Of a DNA stretch of 64,000 bases, positions 58,727 to 64,000 are shown one piece after another. Each line of letters begins with the position of its first letter. Position 1 is the stretch's first letter. This DNA is from Zeimonas sediminis. Lineage in GTDB: Bacteria > Pseudomonadota > Gammaproteobacteria > Burkholderiales > Burkholderiaceae_E. The notes under the pieces were generated by a model. That model did not search any database. It worked only from the letters and a program-made list of their open reading frames with translations, and was not told the DNA's origin. The position numbers were made by a program, and so were the translations under genes. The stretch spans positions 124,001 through 188,000 of the forward strand of contig NZ_JAMQYE010000002.1 of assembly GCF_023721795.1 (NCBI RefSeq). The letters run 5' to 3'.

Positions 58727-60082
58727 TCATTCGTATATCCGCGACGGGTCGAACAGCGCGTCGGGAAGGGCGATGCCGAAGGCCCTGATGCGCTCGAGGA
58801 ACTTCGGCCGCACGCCGGTGGCCTTGAAGTGGCCGAGAACCGCGCCGTCGGGCCCGATGCCGGTCTGCTGAAAGACGAAGATCTCCTGCATCGTGATGAT
58901 GTCGCCTTCCATGCCGGTGATCTCGGACAGGCTGACGATCTTGCGCTTGCCGTCCGACAGCCGCGAAACCTGCACGACCGCGGTGAGCGCCGAAGCGATC
59001 TGCTGGCGCATCGCCTTCGGCGGCATCGTCATGCCGGCCATGCCCAGCATGTTCTCCAGCCGGGTCAGCGCGTCTCGCGGCGTGTTGGCGTGCACCGTGG
59101 CCATCGAGCCCTCGTGGCCGGTGTTCATCGCCTGCAGCATGTCGAAGGTCTCGGCGCCGCGCACCTCGCCCAGGATGATCCGGTCCGGGCGCATCCGCAG
59201 GCTGTTGCGCACCAGCGACCGCTGCGTGATCTCGCCGCGGCCCTCGATGTTGGGCGGCCGGGTCTCCAGGCGCACCACGTGCGGCTGCTGGAGCTGCAGC
59301 TCGGCCGCGTCCTCGATCGTGACGATCCGCTCCTTCGGCGGGATGAAGGCCGACAGGATGTTCAGCAGCGTCGTCTTGCCCGAGCCGGTGCCGCCCGAGA
59401 TCAGGATGTTCAGCTTCGCCTTGACCATCGCGCCCAGCAGCTCGGAGAGCTGCGGCGTCATCGACTTGAACCGGATCAGGTCGTCGGCCTTCAGCGGCAC
59501 CACCGCGAACCGGCGGATCGAGAGCAGGGGGCCGTCGATCGCCAGCGGCGGGATGATCGCGTTGACCCGCGAGCCGTCCGGGAGGCGAGCGTCGACCATC
59601 GGGCTCGACTCGTCGATCCGGCGCCCGACCCTGGAGACGATCTTGTCGATGATCTTCATCAGGTGGTCGTCGCTCGCGAAGCGCACGTCGGTCCGCTCCA
59701 GCTGGCCCCGGCGCTCGACGTAGACCGTCTGGTAGGTGTTGACGAGGATGTCCGAAACCGTGGGATCCGCCAGCAGCGACTCGAGCGGGCCGAGGCCCAT
59801 GACCTCGTTCTGAACGTCGGCGACGATCTGCTTGCGCTCGTTGGCGTTCAGCGCCAGGCCCGCCTCGCCGATCATCTTCTCGACGAGCAGCCTGAGCTCC
59901 TCCCTGAGCCGATCCGGAGGCAGCTTGCCCATCACGTCGAGGTCGATCCGGTCGAGAAGCTGGCGATGCAGCTCGCTCGCGATCTTCCGGTAGGCCGAGC
60001 CCGCGGCCTCGCCCGCTACCGCGGGCCGGGCCACGCCCGCCGCGATCTGGACGTCTTGGAGGGTGTCACGAAGGGAGGACAT
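58727..60082 (-). CDS. tadA: Tad pilus assembly ATPase TadA (CpaF)
   Basis: 451 residues. Walker A is GGTGSGKTT at residues 230-238. The Asp/His boxes [18 protein letters not shown] and MATVHANTP are typical of secretion ATPases. It powers Flp pilus assembly and, with TadZ, localises it. It lies 19 bp after tadZ and 25 bp before tadB. Confidence 0.95.
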   Translation of the reverse strand: MSSLRDTLQDVQIAAGVARPAVAGEAAGSAYRKIASELHRQLLDRIDLDVMGKLPPDRLREELRLLVEKMIGEAGLALNANERKQIVADVQNEVMGLGPLESLLADPTVSDILVNTYQTVYVERRGQLERTDVRFASDDHLMKIIDKIVSRVGRRIDESSPMVDARLPDGSRVNAIIPPLAIDGPLLSIRRFAVVPLKADDLIRFKSMTPQLSELLGAMVKAKLNILISGGTGSGKTTLLNILSAFIPPKERIVTIEDAAELQLQQPHVVRLETRPPNIEGRGEITQRSLVRNSLRMRPDRIILGEVRGAETFDMLQAMNTGHEGSMATVHANTPRDALTRLENMLGMAGMTMPPKAMRQQIASALTAVVQVSRLSDGKRKIVSLSEITGMEGDIITMQEIFVFQQTGIGPDGAVLGHFKATGVRPKFLERIRAFGIALPDALFDPSRIYE

Positions 60083-60101
60083 GTCGGGATACTCCGGGAT
60101 G

Positions 60102-61274
60102 TCAGGCGCTGCTGCCGAACACGCCGCGCAACCAGCCGGTTCGGCGCGGGGCGTCGGGGGCGAAGTCCATCGCGATCTCGCTCAACGAACGCGCCACGGG
60201 GTCGCGTGGTGCGTGCTTGAGCAGCGACAGGCCGTGGTTGATCGAGTATGCGACCGCGGCATAACTGTTGGGAATCTGCACCTCGACCTTCGCGCCGAGG
60301 GTCTTCTCGATCTCGGACACGCCGATCTCGTCGCTCTTCACGTAGCGGTTGAGGATCACCTTGACCTTGTCGCGGTCGTAGCCCAGACCCACCAGCACGC
60401 CGATCAGCCGCTTCGCGTTGTGAAGGTAGGGCAGGGTCGACTGGATCACCACGTAGATCGTGTCGGCCTCATCCAGGGCGCGGACCGTCACCTTGTCCAG
60501 CACGCGGCCCACGTCGAGCAGGACGAAGTCGTAGCGGGCGCGAGCCACGGCCATGATCCGCTCGATCGTCTCGGCCTTCACGTCCACCGCGCGCTCAGGC
60601 GCCTCGGGCGCGGCCAGCACGCAATAACCCGCCTGCGGGTGCATCATGTTGGCCTCGAGGAAGGCCGGGTCCAGGCGGTCGATCTCGCGCGCCACGTCGG
60701 CGATGTTGCGGCTGGCCCTCTGGTCCGAAACGAAGAGCGAGGCGTCGCCGAACTGCAGGTTGAGGTCCAGCAACGCCACCTTGCGATTCCGCGCGGCAAG
60801 GGCGAAGCCCAGGTTCGTGGCCAGGAAAGTCGCTCCGCCGCCCCCCTTGGCCGACATGAACGCGATCGTACGCGCCTTGCGCGCAGGCCCGGAGACCGCC
60901 GCGTGCCGGTCGAGCTGCCGCTCGAGCGCCTTGGCGAGCGCGTCGGGCGGCGAGTTCGGCAGCACGATCTCCCTGATGCCGGCACGCATCGCACGCAGCA
61001 GGAACTCGGAAGAGGAGTCGCCGCAAGCCAGGATCAGCGTCGTTCGCGGGTGCGAGGACAGCGTGGCCTCGATCAGCGAGAGCTCCGTGTCGCTGACCAC
61101 GGGCAACTCGGCCACTGCGATGTCGACCTCGTCGCGCAGGATCGCGGCGCTCAACTCAGCCGCCCCGCCGATCCGCGAGGCGATCTGGGTCGCTTCGCCG
61201 CGCTGCGGCAGCGCGTTCGACAGCGCCGACAGCCTGTCGGAGGAAGGTGCGAGGAGGAGGATTCGCAAGCTCAT
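60102..61274 (-). CDS. tadZ: TadZ/CpaE-like ATPase of the Tad system
   Basis: 390 residues. A receiver-like N-terminal domain is followed by a MinD/ParA-type domain. The P-loop reads [16 protein letters not shown], with Ala-Thr where most ParA proteins have Lys-Thr, as in atypical TadZ proteins. I set the start at [10 protein letters not shown]. It probably places the pilus apparatus in the cell. Confidence 0.85.
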   Translation of the reverse strand: MSLRILLLAPSSDRLSALSNALPQRGEATQIASRIGGAAELSAAILRDEVDIAVAELPVVSDTELSLIEATLSSHPRTTLILACGDSSSEFLLRAMRAGIREIVLPNSPPDALAKALERQLDRHAAVSGPARKARTIAFMSAKGGGGATFLATNLGFALAARNRKVALLDLNLQFGDASLFVSDQRASRNIADVAREIDRLDPAFLEANMMHPQAGYCVLAAPEAPERAVDVKAETIERIMAVARARYDFVLLDVGRVLDKVTVRALDEADTIYVVIQSTLPYLHNAKRLIGVLVGLGYDRDKVKVILNRYVKSDEIGVSEIEKTLGAKVEVQIPNSYAAVAYSINHGLSLLKHAPRDPVARSLSEIAMDFAPDAPRRTGWLRGVFGSSA

Positions 61275-61305
61275 GGAGTCGTTCGCGCGTGCGCGCTTGG
61301 CGGTG

Positions 61306-61803
61306 TCACTGGCATATCGGGTTGCTGCTGCCGTCGATCGCGCTGGCAAGGCTCTCGCGGGTCAGCGAAGTCGAGAACGCCGGGATCGGCAACGAGACCG
61401 GCAGGAACCAGGCGATGCTGTCGATCGTGACCCCCTGCAGCCTCACGTTGACTCCCGCGCAATTGCTGGCCGTGCACCCGCTGACCCAGGTTCCCGGCGC
61501 TACCGGATTCGAACCGTAGTAGGTGATCTGGATCTGCGCGGAACTCGCCTGCGGCAGGATGCCCTGCATGCGCTGGATCACCGCCTCGTCGTTCAGGTCA
61601 CACACCACGGCCACCCGGGCCCCGAGGCGCGTCGCTTCGGAAGCGGCGTTCAGCGTGTAAAGCCAGCGCCCGAAGTCGGCGATCCCCAGCAGCAGCGTAA
61701 AGAACAGCAGCGCGACGATCGCGAACTCTACGATGGCCGCGCCGGATTGTCCGACGGCCGGGCCCGGAGTCCGTCGGCGATCGCGCGATCTGGTTGCCTT
61801 CAT
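61306..61803 (-). CDS. TadE-like pseudopilin (first copy)
   Basis: 165 residues. After a basic N-terminus, GAAIVEFAIVALLFFTLLLG fits the TadE motif (Gly then Glu at +5 and a hydrophobic helix). The extracytoplasmic part has several cysteines that may form disulphides. It lies 31 bp before tadZ. Confidence 0.85.
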   Translation of the reverse strand: MKATRSRDRRRTPGPAVGQSGAAIVEFAIVALLFFTLLLGIADFGRWLYTLNAASEATRLGARVAVVCDLNDEAVIQRMQGILPQASSAQIQITYYGSNPVAPGTWVSGCTASNCAGVNVRLQGVTIDSIAWFLPVSLPIPAFSTSLTRESLASAIDGSSNPICQ

Positions 61804-61814
61804 CGCCCGCCGCC

Positions 61815-62318
61815 TCAGAAGAAACTCTTCGGCATCGTCGCCGAGATCGGCCCGAACTCGATGTCGGGGATCACGAAGGACACCACCGAAACGAAGGTGT
61901 AGGGCGTGGCCGGCGCGCCGATCGTCACGCGCACCAGGTCCATCGTCCCCATGCCGGTTTCCACGCCCTGCAGCGAAGCGTCGTAGCCGGGGGCGCCGGC
62001 CGTGCCGACCGCCACCGCGACGTTCGCGACCGACAGCCCCGGAACCGCCGGCACCACGCCGGCGGCGGCGCAGTCCGGATTGCCGAACACCGCCACGCAG
62101 CGCGCGCGGCCCTGCACCGCGGCGTCGGCCGAGTCGTAGACCGCAAGGTAGCGCGCGGCGGCCCGCGCCGACTTCGTGAGCGCGTCGTACTGGTACATTG
62201 CCCGGCCCAGTTCGGTGATGCCGAAGACGATGATCGCCAGCAGGCCCAGGACGATGCCCATCTCCACCGCGGCGACGCCGCGCTGCCTGCCGCCCAACCT
62301 CTGGCGCCCTGACATCAT
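61815..62318 (-). CDS. TadE-like pseudopilin (second copy)
   Basis: 167 residues. GVAAVEMGIVLGLLAIIVFG shows the same type of motif and membrane segment. Two Met codons stand at the start (TGATGATG), the first inside the tadG stop. It lies 11 bp before the first TadE-like gene. One of the two may correspond to TadF. Confidence 0.85.
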   Translation of the reverse strand: MMSGRQRLGGRQRGVAAVEMGIVLGLLAIIVFGITELGRAMYQYDALTKSARAAARYLAVYDSADAAVQGRARCVAVFGNPDCAAAGVVPAVPGLSVANVAVAVGTAGAPGYDASLQGVETGMGTMDLVRVTIGAPATPYTFVSVVSFVIPDIEFGPISATMPKSFF

Positions 62319-63592
62319 CACTGGACCAGCACCGGGACGAGCGGGCCCGCGGTTCCGCCTCCCAGGCCCGAGGTCGCGCAGGGCGAGCCGGGCTGGTTGG
62401 CAAGGCCGAGATATTCCAGCTTGGCGGCGAAGGCGCCGCCGCCGGGATTGGTCATCGGCGAGAGAAGCAGCACGCAGGCCCAGGCGTCCATGTTGACCGT
62501 CTGGCTGGTGGTGAAGTTCGAACAGTTGACGATCGGCGCGAGAACGAGCCTGCGATCGCGCCCGTACTGCTGGTGCTGCGCCGAACTGATCGCGGTGGAA
62601 GGGCTGATGCTCACGCCCGAGCTCGTGTTGAAGGGTTCGTGGTTGGTGCGCCGGGTCACGAAATCCGAATAGGCGTTGCTCTGGGACGGCCAGTTCGCAG
62701 CGGTGTACGAATAGCCGGTGAAATCGGGCGGCGCGGTGTTGACGTTGCCGCCGCCGGCGCCGGGCTTGTAGATGCCGAAGCGGGTGCCCCAGGCGTCGGC
62801 CAGCGAGGCGACCACACCGGTCTGGCCGATCGGATTGTTGATCGTCAGGTCGCACTGGCCCTGCCCCTGGATCAGGGCGGAGAGCTCGGAGGCGCCCCCG
62901 GCGGGCGGCGAGAAGTCGATCCAGCAGAAGTTGCCGGTGCCGGTGCCGGAGCCGCAGCCGGCTGGACCGCCGCCGCCACCGCCTGGCGCGCCCAAACCGC
63001 TGACCCAGCTGCCCGGCACCAGGCCCCAGGGCGGGGACTGGGAGGCCGTAGCCGTCGAATCCCTGCAGACCGCCACCGGGAAGCCGCAGTTCGTCTGCGA
63101 CGGCGCCAGCGTGGCAACTGCAGTGGCGGCGACCGTCGTCTCGGTCACCGCGTTCAGGACCCGCATGAAGAGCACCGGCACGTTGGCGAGCGGATAGGTG
63201 CAGCGCGCGTAACGGGCCGAGTGCGCCAGCGCCGTGGCCCCGCCGGCCTGATAGGTGTAGGCGGTGTAGGGCCCCGCCAGCGTGTCGGAGAACGAGAACT
63301 GGATCACCGCCGGGTCCAGGCCCTGCGCCTGGAAGTTCGCGCGATTGGCTGGCGTGCGCCCGTAGGCGATCGCCCGGTCCAGCGCGTCGTCGTCGTTCAG
63401 GCCCGGCCGCAACTGCGAAGCCGCGGCCAGAGCGCAGGCGTCCATGCCGGTCTGCAACTCGGCCTTGATGACGAACAGGCGCCCAAGATCGACCGACAGC
63501 CCGAGAAAGCCGATCAGCACCGCAATCGTGAGACCGGTGATGACCGCGACCGACCCTCGCTGCCCGCGCCTTCCGGCGAATCCGTACTGCAT
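62318..63592 (-). CDS. TadG-like pilus assembly protein
   Basis: 424 residues. GSVAVITGLTIAVLIGFLGL is the TadG-type N-terminal helix, followed by DLGRLFVIKAELQTGMDACA. The rest is an extracytoplasmic domain with a poly-Gly segment near residue 210 and several Cys. It overlaps the second TadE-like gene by one base. Confidence 0.85.
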   Translation of the reverse strand: MQYGFAGRRGQRGSVAVITGLTIAVLIGFLGLSVDLGRLFVIKAELQTGMDACALAAASQLRPGLNDDDALDRAIAYGRTPANRANFQAQGLDPAVIQFSFSDTLAGPYTAYTYQAGGATALAHSARYARCTYPLANVPVLFMRVLNAVTETTVAATAVATLAPSQTNCGFPVAVCRDSTATASQSPPWGLVPGSWVSGLGAPGGGGGGPAGCGSGTGTGNFCWIDFSPPAGGASELSALIQGQGQCDLTINNPIGQTGVVASLADAWGTRFGIYKPGAGGGNVNTAPPDFTGYSYTAANWPSQSNAYSDFVTRRTNHEPFNTSSGVSISPSTAISSAQHQQYGRDRRLVLAPIVNCSNFTTSQTVNMDAWACVLLLSPMTNPGGGAFAAKLEYLGLANQPGSPCATSGLGGGTAGPLVPVLVQ

Positions 63593-63641
63593 TGCAACTA
63601 CTCCCGGCCGTCGGCGCAACGGCCCGTGCCTCCGGCGCGGA

Positions 63642-63926
63642 TCACTGGCCCGACAACCCGCCGCCGATGTTGAACACCTCGATCGTCTTCGGCGGCGTCC
63701 TGAAACTCTCCTGGTAGCGGTCGATCGCCGCCTTGCCCGCCTCGCCGTCGATGCCAGTGACCGGGTCGGCATTCTTGCCGGCGTCGGGATTCAGGGTCTG
63801 CAGCGCCTGCGCCTGGCGCACCGACTCGCCGAACTTCGCGTCGTAGCTCGGCGTGGCCGGGTTCGCGCAGGCGCCGAGCAGGAGCGTCAGGCCGGCGAGC
63901 GTAACCAGGTTGATCGATCGTTTCAT
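63642..63926 (-). CDS. Small lipoprotein of the tad locus
   Basis: 94 residues. I chose the start MKRSINLVT since GGAGAG precedes it and it opens a lipoprotein signal with lipobox LGAC (Cys20). A six-residue longer frame is less likely. The mature part is short and contains ETF-type polar residues without a known motif. Its place between the secretin end and TadG suggests a pilotin-like or structural role, but that is only inferred. Confidence 0.7.
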   Translation of the reverse strand: MKRSINLVTLAGLTLLLGACANPATPSYDAKFGESVRQAQALQTLNPDAGKNADPVTGIDGEAGKAAIDRYQESFRTPPKTIEVFNIGGGLSGQ

Positions 63927-63940
63927 GGTTCGCTCTCCGC

Positions 63941-64000
63941 TCACTTGACCTGGAAGCCGCCGGTGCCGCCGGGCGCCGGCGTCACGCCTTCGTTCATCAT
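63941..64000 (-). CDS. C-terminal end of a gene cut by the right edge, probably the RcpA/CpaC secretin
   Basis: Only the last 19 codons are inside the window, ending GGTGGFQVK and TGA. Position directly before the tad lipoprotein suggests the secretin that forms the outer-membrane channel of the Tad system, but the fragment is too short to identify. Confidence 0.35.
   Translation of the reverse strand: MMNEGVTPAPGGTGGFQVK

Overview
The window is GC-rich (roughly two thirds G+C by eye) and densely coded, with almost no mobile DNA. The best fit is a betaproteobacterium of the order Burkholderiales. The evidence is a complete 14-gene nuo operon preceded by tpiA-secG-tRNA-Leu, an ilvB-ilvN-ilvC-psd-pssA block, and a cluster of ECF sigma factor, DUF3619, DUF3106 and RDD genes. 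The assignment rests on gene order and protein resemblance recalled from memory, not on a search.

Layout. 1-2154: end of a small Flp pilin locus (Flp-type prepilin, TadG-like and TadE-like proteins). 2288-3954: isocitrate lyase aceA with its terminator and a candidate promoter. 4076-6256: a three-gene signalling cassette (receiver protein, receiver-histidine kinase, NarL-type regulator). 6464-16189: mixed housekeeping and accessory genes, including a truncated haemoglobin, a FtsX-type permease with no ATPase beside it, a dienoyl-CoA isomerase, a quinone oxidoreductase, a DUF4382 lipoprotein, tRNA-Ser(UGA), PaiB-like and ICMT-like proteins, Mpo1-like, a PNPOx-like protein and Nudix. 16251-30964: nuoA to nuoN on the minus strand, giving complex I. 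31060-37995: terminator, tRNA-Leu(GAG), secG, tpiA, pssA, psd, ilvC, ilvN and ilvB, with visible terminators and promoters splitting these into separate units. 38158-40689: ECF sigma operon. 40694-43923: inducible-type amino-acid decarboxylase and an HSL-family esterase. 44015-51739: accessory stretch with two toxin-antitoxin pairs, a sterol-desaturase-like protein, a CoA-transferase, an MBL hydrolase, a D-aminoacylase-like amidohydrolase and a ketopantoate reductase. 51923-54454: tex. 54561-64000: a tad (tight adherence) locus, from a probable secretin C-terminus at the right edge through a lipoprotein, TadG, two TadE, TadZ, TadA, TadB and TadC to a long TadD-like lipoprotein.

The genes work together in a few clear sets: complex I (nuo), branched-chain amino-acid synthesis (ilvBNC), phosphatidylethanolamine synthesis (pssA, psd), and Tad pilus assembly (right edge, plus a second pilin group at the left edge).

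I did not find a clearly novel multi-gene system. The items most worth a second look are a structured leader of about 265 nt with a palindrome-bearing promoter upstream of ilvB, a histidine-rich insertion in NuoL, a TadD-like protein with a long Pro/Ala-rich linker and a LytR_C-like end, the split arrangement of Tad/Flp genes, the sigma/DUF3619 operon, an RG-rich tail on Tex, and palindromic operators in front of both toxin-antitoxin pairs.
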